Below are positions 7,865 to 15,824 of a DNA stretch of 64,000 bases, one piece after another. Made by a program: the position numbers and the translations under genes. This DNA is from Acidovorax sp. 69 (lineage in GTDB: Bacteria; Pseudomonadota; Gammaproteobacteria; Burkholderiales; Burkholderiaceae_C): positions 3,286,501-3,350,500 of the forward strand of contig NZ_PGEP01000001.1 in NCBI RefSeq assembly GCF_002797445.1, read 5' to 3'. The notes beneath the pieces were generated by a model, which saw only the letters and a list, made by a program, of their open reading frames with translations, did no database searches and was not told where the DNA came from. Position 1 is the stretch's first letter, and every line of letters begins with the position of its first letter.

Positions 7865-9247
7865 CTAGATGATGCGCGAAAACCGGGCGCGGTTGCGATC
7901 TGCCTGCAGGTAGCGGTCAAACACCATAGCGATACCACGCACGAAGAACCATCCCATGGCCGTAACCTCAATGCCTTCAGGCCCCACACGTACCAGGCCC
8001 TGCTCCGCCATGCCTTCCAGCTGGGCAATCTCTGCCGCAAAATACTGCCGGAAGTCGATCAGCCAAGCCTGCTCCATGGACTCATACAACAGCTCGCCCT
8101 GGCACATCAAGGCCATGATGGCCGCGCGGCGCACCAAGTCATCGCGCGTCAGCGCCAAACCGCGTACGACAGGAAGACGCCCCTGGTCAAGGAAGTCGTA
8201 GTACTCTTCCAACGTCTTGGAATTCTGGCTGTAGGTGGCACCTACTCGCCCAATCGCAGAAACCCCGAGCCCGATCAAATCACAGTCCGGTTGTGTGCTG
8301 TAGCCCTGAAAATTCCGATGCAGGCGCCCCTGCCGCTTGGCCACGGCCAGGGCATCTGAGGGAAGAGCGAAGTGGTCCATGCCCACATACACGTACCCGG
8401 CGTCCATGAAAGCATCCAGCGACCGCGAGAGCATGGAAAGCTTGCTTGATGCCGTCGGCAGCTCGGCAGAAATGATGCGCCGTTGGGGCTTGAAACGCTC
8501 AGGAAGGTGCGCGTAGGCATACAACGCAATGCGATCTGGCCGCAACTGGACCACCTGCGCCAACGTCCGGTCAAACGACTCGGGGGTCTGGCGCGACAAA
8601 CCGTAAATCAGGTCCACATTCACTGAGTCGAAACCCAACGAGCGCGCAGACTCCACCAACGCAAACACCTGCTCGGCAGGTTGTATACGGTGTACGGCCT
8701 TTTGCACTTCGGCGTCAAAATCCTGCACACCAAAACTAAGTCTGTTAAACCCCAGCTCAGCCAACAGTGCCAACCGATCCGCATTGACGGTGCGAGGATC
8801 CACCTCAATGGAGTATTCCCCCCCAGGCGCAAGGGTGAAACTGCGCTTGAGCATGGACATGAGTTCGCGCAGTCCCGCGTCGGACAAAAACGTCGGCGTG
8901 CCTCCACCCAGATGCAGCTGACTCACCACCTGCCCAACACCACAGTGCGCAGTGTGCAGATCAATCTCGCGGCTCAGGTAGCGCAAATAGACATCTGCGC
9001 GATCGTGGTGCTTGGTAATGATCTTGTTGCAAGCGCAGTAGTAGCACAGCGACTCGCAGAAGGGAATGTGCACATAGATGGACAGCGGAAGCGCTTTGGC
9101 CACGGACCCAGAACGGCGTTGCTCCAGCGCCAGAACATAGTCGTCCTGCCCAAACGCCTCGACAAAACGGTCGGCTGTCGGATAGGAGGTATAGCGGGGT
9201 CCTGGCACGTCAAAACGGCGCAGGAGATCGGGCGAAACAGCAGTCAT
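7865..9247 (-). CDS. hemN: Oxygen-independent coproporphyrinogen III oxidase
   Basis: HemN is a cytoplasmic radical-SAM enzyme that converts coproporphyrinogen III to protoporphyrinogen IX without oxygen. The product of 460 residues contains the HemN-specific cluster motif PFCESLCYYCACNK (CxxxCxxCxC) near residue 60, and LHLGGGTPTFL shortly after, where SAM is bound. The N-terminus FDVPGPRYTSYPTADRF is typical of true HemN rather than HemW. The start is the ATG at 9245-9247, preceded by AAGGA; a longer upstream extension has no conserved sequence. FNR-type boxes lie upstream, fitting anaerobic induction. The SafE-like gene follows after 5 bp. Confidence 0.95.
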   Translation of the reverse strand: MTAVSPDLLRRFDVPGPRYTSYPTADRFVEAFGQDDYVLALEQRRSGSVAKALPLSIYVHIPFCESLCYYCACNKIITKHHDRADVYLRYLSREIDLHTAHCGVGQVVSQLHLGGGTPTFLSDAGLRELMSMLKRSFTLAPGGEYSIEVDPRTVNADRLALLAELGFNRLSFGVQDFDAEVQKAVHRIQPAEQVFALVESARSLGFDSVNVDLIYGLSRQTPESFDRTLAQVVQLRPDRIALYAYAHLPERFKPQRRIISAELPTASSKLSMLSRSLDAFMDAGYVYVGMDHFALPSDALAVAKRQGRLHRNFQGYSTQPDCDLIGLGVSAIGRVGATYSQNSKTLEEYYDFLDQGRLPVVRGLALTRDDLVRRAAIMALMCQGELLYESMEQAWLIDFRQYFAAEIAQLEGMAEQGLVRVGPEGIEVTAMGWFFVRGIAMVFDRYLQADRNRARFSRII

Positions 9248-9301
9248 GGGGGAATATCCTTGCGTACACCCTGACTGTGCCGTACCCTCTGGATCATGTC
9301 C

Positions 9302-9315
9302 TTGACCTGCATCAA
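9302..9315. promoter_or_regulatory. FNR-type box upstream of hemN
   Basis: TTGACCTGCATCAA matches the FNR consensus TTGAT-N4-ATCAA at nine of ten positions. Its centre is 61 bp before the hemN ATG. A -10-like CACAGT at 9274-9279 (minus) lies at the distance expected for an FNR-activated promoter centred near -41.5. Confidence 0.75.
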
Positions 9316-9343
9316 GCGAACGAATGGGCCAACCAGCGACAAT

Positions 9344-9357
9344 TTGATGCATGTCAG
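9344..9357. promoter_or_regulatory. Second FNR-type box in the hemN-fnr intergenic region
   Basis: TTGATGCATGTCAG has a perfect left half (TTGAT) and a weaker right half (GTCAG). It sits 81 bp before the fnr start and could serve autoregulation of fnr or help at hemN. No clear fnr -10 at the activation distance was found, so repression is possible. Confidence 0.5.
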
Positions 9358-9437
9358 TCGCTCAACCGCCCCTTGAGGCTTTGTCGCCGTACCGAACCGG
9401 GCGCGATATGCTCGACACCTAAACCTAGCTCACGCCT

Positions 9438-10160
9438 ATGAACCCGCTCACCATCAAAGTCGCCTGCTCCAACTGCAACCTGCGAGAGCTGTGTATGCCC
9501 GTAGGCTTGAACGAAGAGCAGTTACAGCGCATCGATGAAGTTGTCGCCGTTCGACGCAAGATCAAGCGCGGCAGCACGTTGTTTCGCAATGGCGAATCCT
9601 TCACCTCACTGTACGCCATACGCACCGGTTTTTTCAAGACCTGCGTGGCTACCGAGGATGGGCGCGATCAGGTCACGGGCTTTCAGATGGCGGGTGAAAT
9701 CATCGGCCTTGACGGCATCGTGAACGACCACCACACCTGCGATGCCGTGGCCTTGGAAGACGCCGAAGTTTGCGTCATGCCATTCGACCGCATCGAAGAG
9801 CTGTCCCGCGAAGTCACGGCCTTGCAGCACCATGTGCACAAAATCATGAGCCGCGAAATCGTGCGCGAACATGGTGTCATGCTGCTGCTAGGCAGCATGC
9901 GCGCTGAAGAACGTCTCGCGGCGTTTCTGCTGAATCTGGTGCAGCGTCTGCATGCACGCGGGTTCTCCCAGTCTGAATTGGTGCTGCGCATGACCCGCGA
10001 GGAAATCGGCAGCTACCTTGGCCTCAAACTCGAAACGGTCAGCCGCACGTTCTCAAAGTTTGTGGAAGAAGGCATTGTGGAAGTCAAGCAGCGCCACGTC
10101 CGCATCCTGGACACGGATGCCCTCAAGCGGATCGTGAACAGCCAGCAGGCCTGCCACTGA
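9438..10160 (+). CDS. fnr: FNR-type oxygen-sensing transcription regulator
   Basis: A 240-residue Crp/Fnr family regulator. It has the four cysteines of the oxygen-labile [4Fe-4S] cluster: C10, C13 and C19 (ACSNCNLRELC) and C112 (AEVCVMPF), with the same spacing as C20, C23, C29 and C122 of E. coli FNR. The C-terminal helix-turn-helix TREEIGSYLGLKLETVSRTF carries the E..SR residues that read TTGAT half-sites. Without oxygen it should dimerise and activate hemN, ccoN and the stress protein gene, all of which have matching boxes here. It is divergent from hemN and convergent with the end of the cco operon. Confidence 0.95.
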   Translation: MNPLTIKVACSNCNLRELCMPVGLNEEQLQRIDEVVAVRRKIKRGSTLFRNGESFTSLYAIRTGFFKTCVATEDGRDQVTGFQMAGEIIGLDGIVNDHHTCDAVALEDAEVCVMPFDRIEELSREVTALQHHVHKIMSREIVREHGVMLLLGSMRAEERLAAFLLNLVQRLHARGFSQSELVLRMTREEIGSYLGLKLETVSRTFSKFVEEGIVEVKQRHVRILDTDALKRIVNSQQACH

Positions 10161-10227
10161 CCTGACCAGCTGCGGCCGCACTGCAGCCAACAGGCTCTAA
10201 TACACCCAAGGCGCTCGCGTCAGCGCC

Positions 10228-10521
10228 TCACGAACACGAGGGTGTCTTGCGACAGTCGTCAGGCCGCTCACCGTCAGGCACCGGGCAACGATTGACCTCA
10301 AAGGGCGACATCGCCAGCAACGTGGTCAACGCACTGGATGCCAGCGTGATGATCCAGAACGCGAAGAACGCCAGGGTATAAACACCCTGTCTTGAGAGCG
10401 CCAAGGGCTGCCCAAACCAATGCAGGTCCTGCGGATCGACCATTGCAAAAACAAGCATCTCCAGCACTCCCGCCATTAAAAAAGCGGGCCATGCTATCCA
10501 CATTAGGCGTTGCATCCACAT
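10228..10521 (-). CDS. Small membrane protein at the end of the cco operon
   Basis: A 97-residue protein with two hydrophobic segments (about 5-27 and 46-68). The cytoplasmic tail is rich in Cys and Pro (FEVNRCPVPDGERPDDCRKTPSCS). It starts with ATG at 10519-10521 and lies 60 bp downstream of fixH on the same strand, so it is probably the last gene of the cbb3 oxidase operon. I do not recognise a named family. Genes of similar size occur at this place in related genomes as hypothetical proteins. The three tail cysteines could bind a metal, which is inference only. Confidence 0.6.
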   Translation of the reverse strand: MWMQRLMWIAWPAFLMAGVLEMLVFAMVDPQDLHWFGQPLALSRQGVYTLAFFAFWIITLASSALTTLLAMSPFEVNRCPVPDGERPDDCRKTPSCS

Positions 10522-10581
10522 ATCAGTCCTGACTCCTTGTACGGACTGCCCAACAACGGCAGCGCCGGATGTTCACTGAAC

Positions 10582-10857
10582 TCAGCGCGGCTGGTCTTGC
10601 ACCGGCGTAGCTGCATGGTTACGGGCCTTCATGGCCGGTGCCAAGCTCTTTTCTGGCGCTTCCAGCGTCTTGTTGATCTCGATGCCTTTGCGGTAGTAAT
10701 CCTCGGCAATCACCGGATCGGGCCGCGAAACCGCGAGCCATAAGGTCACAAAGCCGGCAACGATCACGATGGCCGGCCCGGCAAGCACCAGCCAGACATG
10801 GCCGAACTTCCACCAAGGTGCCGCTGCCGTAGATCCAATGGCTGGGTTTGAAGACAT
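10582..10857 (-). CDS. FixH/CcoH family cbb3 oxidase assembly protein
   Basis: A 91-residue protein with a single membrane segment (about 21-44, VWLVLAGPAIVIVAGFVTLWLAV) followed by RPDPVIAEDYYRKGIEIN, the conserved FixH motif. FixH/CcoH proteins interact with the cbb3 oxidase subunits during assembly. This form is short; typical FixH proteins have a longer periplasmic domain of about 100 more residues, so this is the compact betaproteobacterial version. It lies between ccoG and the small membrane protein gene, all on the minus strand. Confidence 0.85.
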   Translation of the reverse strand: MSSNPAIGSTAAAPWWKFGHVWLVLAGPAIVIVAGFVTLWLAVSRPDPVIAEDYYRKGIEINKTLEAPEKSLAPAMKARNHAATPVQDQPR

Positions 10858-10921
10858 GCGATTTACTCCTCAACAATCTCGATCAACACAAGGCCAAAAC
10901 GACCTTGCACAAGGATGCCAC

Positions 10922-12367
10922 TCAGCGCGGCACCAAAAACACAGATTTCTCAGTGACATGAGCGGCAGCCCCGACCGCGCCCACATCAAATTGAACGGCA
11001 TGGGAACCCGGTGTGGCGGATCCATACGGTATTTGCAGCCGCACAGCCACCCAGCGTGACTCGGCAGGTCCAATGTCCACTTCAGCCTCTGAAGACACTT
11101 CCAATCCATCCAGACCACGAGCGCTGATACGGTAGCGCTGCTCGCCCTCGGTTGCATTCATGATCTGCAGGCGGTAGATGTTCTCCAACTTGCCTCCGGC
11201 CACGATGCGCGAAAGTGCGGCACGATCTCGTACAACGTCCACTTTCAGCGGAGTGCGCGTGACCAGGCTGGCAAGCATGGCCAAGCAGAGCGCCACCAAC
11301 ACCGCGCTATAGATCAGCACACGGGGACGCAACACGCGTCGAAAAATCTGCGACTGCGTCCAGCGCTGGGCCACACCGTTCTGGGTGGAATAGCGAATCA
11401 GTCCCTTCGGGTAGTGCATCTTGTCCATGACGGTGTTGCACGCATCCACACAAAGACCACAACCAATGCACTCGTACTGCAAGCCCTTGCGGATATCAAT
11501 ACCCACCGGGCACACCTGGACACACAGCGTGCAGTCGATGCAATCACCCAGGCCCTTGGCCTTGTAATCCACTGTCTTGGTACGCGGACCTCGGGGCTCG
11601 CCCCGCTCCACGTCGTAGCTCACGATCAGGGTGTCCTTGTCAAACATGGCACTCTGGAAACGAGCATAGGGGCACATGTACTTGCACACCTGCTCGCGCA
11701 TGAAACCTGCATTGCCGTAAGTGGCAAAGCCATAAAAAAGCACCCAGAAGAGTTGCCAGCCGCCCTCCAGGATCAGCAACTCGCTGCCCAGCTCACGAAT
11801 AGGCACAAAGTAGCCCACGAACGTGAAGCCCGTCCAAAGAGCCACCGCAATCCAGACGATTTGCTTGAGGAATTTCTTGCGGACCTTCTCAAAGGTCCAG
11901 GGGCCATTGTCCAGTCTCAGACGCGCACTGCGATCGCCCTCAATCTTGTGCTCGATCCACATGAACATCTCTGTGTAGACCGTTTGCGGGCAGGCAAAGC
12001 CACACCACAAACGCCCTGCCACCGCCGTGAACAGGAACAACGACAGCGCCGAGATGATCAGCAACCCGGTGAGATAGATGAAATCCTGCGGGTACAGCAC
12101 CAACCCGAAGATGTAGAACCGGCGAGCCCCCAGGTCAAACAGCACCATCTGGCGCTGCCCCCATTCAAACCAGGGCAGCCCATAAAACACGATCTGCGTG
12201 AGGAACACCATGCCCCAGCGCCACCGCGCAAACAAACCGCTGATGGAGCGCGGGTATATCTTCTTCTGGGCTTCGTAGAGCGAGACGATTTCGCCCTCAG
12301 AAGACGCATCGGGCGCGACTGGCGTGATGGGAATGACCTTGCGAGCAGGCTCGCTGGGTGGCTTCAT
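10922..12367 (-). CDS. ccoG: Cytochrome c oxidase accessory protein CcoG (FixG/RdxA)
   Basis: A 481-residue inner-membrane polyferredoxin needed for cbb3 oxidase biogenesis and proposed to reduce copper for the catalytic subunit. It has about five transmembrane segments. The membrane-domain motif RLWCGFACPQTVYTEMFMWIE and the motif REQVCKYMCPYARFQ are conserved in CcoG. A double [4Fe-4S] ferredoxin domain follows (CIDCTLCVQVCPVGIDI, then CIGCGLCVDAC). The C-terminal third is the periplasmic domain that ends near residue 481. It sits after ccoP, separated from it by a strong stem-loop at 12410-12433. Confidence 0.95.
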   Translation of the reverse strand: MKPPSEPARKVIPITPVAPDASSEGEIVSLYEAQKKIYPRSISGLFARWRWGMVFLTQIVFYGLPWFEWGQRQMVLFDLGARRFYIFGLVLYPQDFIYLTGLLIISALSLFLFTAVAGRLWCGFACPQTVYTEMFMWIEHKIEGDRSARLRLDNGPWTFEKVRKKFLKQIVWIAVALWTGFTFVGYFVPIRELGSELLILEGGWQLFWVLFYGFATYGNAGFMREQVCKYMCPYARFQSAMFDKDTLIVSYDVERGEPRGPRTKTVDYKAKGLGDCIDCTLCVQVCPVGIDIRKGLQYECIGCGLCVDACNTVMDKMHYPKGLIRYSTQNGVAQRWTQSQIFRRVLRPRVLIYSAVLVALCLAMLASLVTRTPLKVDVVRDRAALSRIVAGGKLENIYRLQIMNATEGEQRYRISARGLDGLEVSSEAEVDIGPAESRWVAVRLQIPYGSATPGSHAVQFDVGAVGAAAHVTEKSVFLVPR

Positions 12368-12409
12368 GGTGTCGCTCTACAAACGTGGGTACGAACTCGA
12401 AAAGAACCG

Positions 12410-12433
12410 GGCGGCAACCAAGCGGTTGCCGCC
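12410..12433 (-). other. Stem-loop between ccoP and ccoG
   Basis: GGCGGCAACC and GGTTGCCGCC form a perfect 10-bp stem with a 4-nt loop, 7 nt after the ccoP stop on the minus strand. A TTCTTTTC stretch follows on the transcript. It may be a partial terminator or an mRNA-stabilising end that lets ccoNOQP exceed ccoG. Confidence 0.6.
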
Positions 12434-12440
12434 TGTGGGG

Positions 12441-13358
12441 TCAGCGCGCTGCAGCCACCTGCTTGTTCGACAAACCCCAGACGTAAGCCGACAGCACACC
12501 GATCTGCGCTTCTGTCAGCTTATCTGCCTGTGCAGGCATCTGGTTCACCTTGCCATTGTTGATCATGGCAGTGATCGCGGCCTCGCCCCAGCCATGCAAC
12601 CAAATGTCATCGGTCAGGTTGGGTGCACCCAAGGCCTGATTGCCCTTGCCGTCCATACCATGGCAGGCTGCGCAGGCTGTGAACTTGGACTTGCCCAGCG
12701 ATGCACGCAGCGAATCGTGCGGGCTGCCTGACAGGCTGAGCACGTAATGCGACAGGTTGCGCACGTCTTCAGGCGTACCAACGGCCGCAGCCATAGGAGG
12801 CATGTTGCCAATGCGCCCCTTCTCCAGCGTTTCGCGGATTTTTTCGGGGGCGCCGCCGTGCAACCAGTCGCCATCGGTCAGATTAGGGAAGCCCTTGCTG
12901 CCGCGTGCATCGGAGCCATGGCACTGCGCGCAATTGTTCATGAACAGGCGCTCGCCAATGGCGTGGGCCTGGGGGTCCACGGCCACTTCTTCGGGCTTCA
13001 TGGATGCAAAACGGGCATACAGCGGCTCAAGTTCTGTCTTGGCCTTGGCCATTTCAGCCTCATATTCGCCTTTTTGCGTCCAATTCAGTTTGCCCGTGAA
13101 GGTGCCCAAACCAGGGTATGCAGCCAAGTAGCCCAGGCCAAACACAATGGTGATAACGAACAACCACACCCACCAGCGTGGCAGGGGGTTGTTCATTTCG
13201 ACCAGGTCCTCGTCCCAGACGTGGCCCGTGGTGTTGTCGGCCGTGGCCATAACCTTCTTGCGGCCTGCCATCCAAAGCAGAATGCCACAGGCAATGATGC
13301 CGACCAAGGTCAGCGTGGTCACAAAGACCGACCAGAAATTGCTGGTGAAGTCACTCAT
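12441..13358 (-). CDS. ccoP: cbb3-type cytochrome c oxidase subunit III (diheme)
   Basis: CcoP carries electrons from periplasmic cytochromes to CcoN. The 305-residue protein has two N-terminal membrane segments (about 8-31 and 62-82) with DNTTGHVWDEDLVEMNNPLPRWW between them, the usual CcoP signature. Two periplasmic cytochrome c domains follow, with CAQCH at 143-147 and CAACH at 229-233, and MPPM and MPAQ loops that offer the axial methionines. It is the fourth gene of ccoNOQP, 24 bp after ccoQ. Confidence 0.95.
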   Translation of the reverse strand: MSDFTSNFWSVFVTTLTLVGIIACGILLWMAGRKKVMATADNTTGHVWDEDLVEMNNPLPRWWVWLFVITIVFGLGYLAAYPGLGTFTGKLNWTQKGEYEAEMAKAKTELEPLYARFASMKPEEVAVDPQAHAIGERLFMNNCAQCHGSDARGSKGFPNLTDGDWLHGGAPEKIRETLEKGRIGNMPPMAAAVGTPEDVRNLSHYVLSLSGSPHDSLRASLGKSKFTACAACHGMDGKGNQALGAPNLTDDIWLHGWGEAAITAMINNGKVNQMPAQADKLTEAQIGVLSAYVWGLSNKQVAAAR

Positions 13359-13382
13359 GGGGTGTTCTCGTTCTGGTGAAGG

Positions 13383-13520
13383 TCAATCTTGCTCGAAGGG
13401 CAGTCGGGCCGCCTCATCGAACCGGGACTTGTTGCGGCCCCTGTAGGCCCAGACCCAGATGCCAATAAAGCAAGCCATCGATGCCAGTGTGGCGACGATG
13501 CGCATGGTCGTGATGTCCAT
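13383..13520 (-). CDS. ccoQ: cbb3-type oxidase small subunit CcoQ
   Basis: A 45-residue protein with one membrane helix (about 7-26, containing LASMACFIGIWVWAY) and a short charged tail GRNKSRFDEAARLPFEQD. The FxEAARLPF tail is typical of CcoQ/FixQ. CcoQ stabilises CcoP in the oxidase complex. The gene lies 12 bp after ccoO and 24 bp before ccoP, with AGGAGAT upstream of the ATG at 13518-13520. It is short and easily missed by automatic calling. Confidence 0.9.
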   Translation of the reverse strand: MDITTMRIVATLASMACFIGIWVWAYRGRNKSRFDEAARLPFEQD

Positions 13521-13532
13521 GGCAAATCTCCT

Positions 13533-14165
13533 TTACTTGAGCGCGCGGCCCATGACTTGCAGGTAAGCGATAAGGGCGTCCTGCTCGGACTTGCCCTTGA
13601 CTTCACCCGCTGCTGCGTTGATCTGCTCATCGGTGTAAGGAACACCCACGGTGCGCAGCGCCTTCATGCGGGGAGCCATTACGCTCGGATCGACCTGATT
13701 TTTCTCCAGCCAGGGATACGCAGGCATATTGGACTCTGGCACCACGTCACGCGGATTGTTCAGGTGGATGCGATGCCATTCGTCGCTGTACTTGCCACCC
13801 ACACGGTGCAGATCGGGGCCTGTGCGCTTGCTACCCCACTGGAAGGGATGGTCATACACGAACTCGCCAGCCACCGAGTAGTGGCCATAGCGCAGCGTTT
13901 CGGCGCGAAAGGGACGGATCATCTGCGAGTGGCAGTTATAGCAACCCTCGCGGATGTAGACGTCGCGGCCAGCCAGTTGCATGGCGTTATAGGGCTCCAC
14001 ACCCTTGACCGCTTCGGTCGTGGACTTCTGGAAAAAAAGCGGCACGATCTCTACCAAACCGCCAATGGCGATCACGAGCAGGATCAGCACGATCATCAGG
14101 AAGTTGTTGGTTTCCACCTTTTCATGGGAGAAGCCGGTCGAATTCGATGGGTTGTTGTTTGACAT
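13533..14165 (-). CDS. ccoO: cbb3-type cytochrome c oxidase subunit II (monoheme)
   Basis: A 210-residue membrane-anchored cytochrome c. One N-terminal membrane segment (about 21-45) precedes the heme site CYNCH at 75-79 within [21 protein letters not shown], which is the CcoO signature. Downstream [20 protein letters not shown] and [11 protein letters not shown], with the methionine ligand, are also conserved. It passes electrons from CcoP to CcoN. It follows ccoN by 17 bp and precedes ccoQ by 12 bp. Confidence 0.96.
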   Translation of the reverse strand: MSNNNPSNSTGFSHEKVETNNFLMIVLILLVIAIGGLVEIVPLFFQKSTTEAVKGVEPYNAMQLAGRDVYIREGCYNCHSQMIRPFRAETLRYGHYSVAGEFVYDHPFQWGSKRTGPDLHRVGGKYSDEWHRIHLNNPRDVVPESNMPAYPWLEKNQVDPSVMAPRMKALRTVGVPYTDEQINAAAGEVKGKSEQDALIAYLQVMGRALK

Positions 14166-14182
14166 GAGTTATCTCCTTCGGC

Positions 14183-15622
14183 TCAGGCGTGGGCCGCATT
14201 CACGGCAGGGATCGCCACCTTGACCGAACGGCCCGAGATCGCCGTCATCCAAACGTTCCAGGCCATGACCAACATGCCACCCAGGTACAGCAGACCACCG
14301 GCCACGCGGATCACATAGAACGGATAGGTCGCCTTCACGCTTTCCACAAAGGTGTAGGTGAGCGTGCCGTCAGGGTTGATGGCGCGCCACATCAGACCTT
14401 GCATCACACCGGCAATCCACATGGCTGCGATGTACAGCACGATGCCGATGGTGGCCATCCAGAAGTGCAGCTCGATCGCCTTCATGGAATGCATCTTTTC
14501 CCTGCCGAACAGGCGGGGCACCAGGTAGTACAGCGAACCCATCGAAATAAGACCCACCCAACCCAAGGCACCAGAGTGCACGTGACCAATGGTCCAGTCG
14601 GTGTAATGACTCAGGGCATTGACGGTCTTGATGGACATCATCGGACCTTCAAACGTGGACATGCCATAGAACGACAAGGACACGATCAGGAAGCGCAGGA
14701 TAGGGTCGTCACGCAGTTTGTGCCATGCACCCGACAGCGTCATGATCCCGTTGATCATGCCGCCCCAGCTGGGGGCCAACAGAATCAGGGAGAACACCAT
14801 GCCCACGGATTGCGTCCAGTCAGGCAGCGCGGTGTAGTGCAGGTGGTGAGGACCCGCCCACATGTACGTGAAGATCAGGGCCCAGAAGTGCACGATCGAC
14901 AGGCGGTACGAGTACACGGGACGGCCAGCCTGCTTGGGAATGAAGTAATACATCATGCCCAGGAAGCCAGCGGTCAAGAAGAAGCCCACGGCATTGTGGC
15001 CATACCACCACTGCACCATGGCGTCCTGCACACCGGCGTAGGCAGAGTAGCTCTTCATGAAGCCGGCGGGAATCGCAGCACTGTTCACCACGTGGAGCAA
15101 AGCCACGGCCAGGATGAACGCACCAAAGAACCAGTTGGCTACATAGATGTGCTTGACCTTGCGCACACCAATCGTGCCAAAGAACACGATGGCATACGAC
15201 ACCCAGACCAGCGTGATCAGGATGTCAATCGGCCATTCCAGTTCCGCGTATTCCTTGCCTTGGGTGTAACCCAGCGGCAAGCTGATGACAGCACCGGCAA
15301 TGACCAGCACCCAACCCCAAAAGGTGAATGCCGCCAAGGGACCCGCAAACAAGCGGACCTGGCAGGTGCGCTGCACCACGTAGTAGCTGGTGGCAAACAG
15401 TGCGCTACCGCCAAACCCAAAGATCACCGCATTCGTGTGCAGGGGTCGCAAGCGGCCATAACTGAGCCAGGGTATGCCAAAGTTGAGTTCTGGCCAGGCA
15501 AGTTGGGCGGCGATGATGACGCCCACCAGCATGCCAACCACCCCCACAACCACGGCCAAGATAGAAAACTGCCGCACGACCGTATCGTTGTAGTGCGCAG
15601 CATTTGTTTTTGGAGAATCCAT
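14183..15622 (-). CDS. ccoN: cbb3-type cytochrome c oxidase subunit I
   Basis: CcoN is the catalytic subunit with heme b, heme b3 and CuB, reducing oxygen to water at very low oxygen levels. The 479-residue product has about 12 membrane segments. The conserved [43 protein letters not shown] and [15 protein letters not shown] stretches carry the histidine ligands. The start is the ATG at 15620-15622, with AGAGGTG before it. A longer in-frame extension upstream crosses the promoter and is rejected. An FNR box centred 61 bp before the start fits microaerobic induction. Confidence 0.96.
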   Translation of the reverse strand: MDSPKTNAAHYNDTVVRQFSILAVVVGVVGMLVGVIIAAQLAWPELNFGIPWLSYGRLRPLHTNAVIFGFGGSALFATSYYVVQRTCQVRLFAGPLAAFTFWGWVLVIAGAVISLPLGYTQGKEYAELEWPIDILITLVWVSYAIVFFGTIGVRKVKHIYVANWFFGAFILAVALLHVVNSAAIPAGFMKSYSAYAGVQDAMVQWWYGHNAVGFFLTAGFLGMMYYFIPKQAGRPVYSYRLSIVHFWALIFTYMWAGPHHLHYTALPDWTQSVGMVFSLILLAPSWGGMINGIMTLSGAWHKLRDDPILRFLIVSLSFYGMSTFEGPMMSIKTVNALSHYTDWTIGHVHSGALGWVGLISMGSLYYLVPRLFGREKMHSMKAIELHFWMATIGIVLYIAAMWIAGVMQGLMWRAINPDGTLTYTFVESVKATYPFYVIRVAGGLLYLGGMLVMAWNVWMTAISGRSVKVAIPAVNAAHA

Positions 15623-15676
15623 CGGGCACCTCTTTGTATTGCGGTAAGAGTTTGTTGCAGTCGGGGCTATCGGGCA

Positions 15677-15690
15677 TTGACACAAGTCAA
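15677..15690. promoter_or_regulatory. FNR box of the ccoNOQP promoter, overlapping the ccoS stop codon
   Basis: TTGACACAAGTCAA is a perfect palindrome, TTGAC-N4-GTCAA, and close to the FNR consensus. It covers the stop codon of ccoS (15687-15689). Its centre stands about 41 bp before a start site near 15642, with a CAAACT -10-like element at 15649-15654 (minus), which would be a class II activated promoter. Confidence 0.8.
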
Positions 15691-15824
15691 CCGTCTCTGA
15701 GAATACGCTCACCCTCTTGTTCCACGCTCTCGAACTGACCGTGGTAAACCGCCCACCACAGCCCGCCCAGAATCAACAGAACCAACATCACGGACAGCGG
15801 GATAAGGAGATAAAGGATGTCCAT
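15687..15824 (-). CDS. ccoS: cbb3-type oxidase assembly protein CcoS
   Basis: A 45-residue protein with one N-terminal membrane helix ([20 protein letters not shown]) and a [22 protein letters not shown] tail, the standard CcoS pattern. CcoS is needed for cofactor insertion into the cbb3 oxidase. Its ATG shares one base with the ccoI stop codon (TGATG), so it is coupled to ccoI. Its own stop codon lies inside the FNR box of ccoN. Confidence 0.92.
   Translation of the reverse strand: MDILYLLIPLSVMLVLLILGGLWWAVYHGQFESVEQEGERILRDG

Noticed and set aside
14189..15700. A 503-codon plus-strand frame opposite ccoN
   Set aside because: Antisense of a certain oxidase subunit, with no motif and no ribosome binding site.
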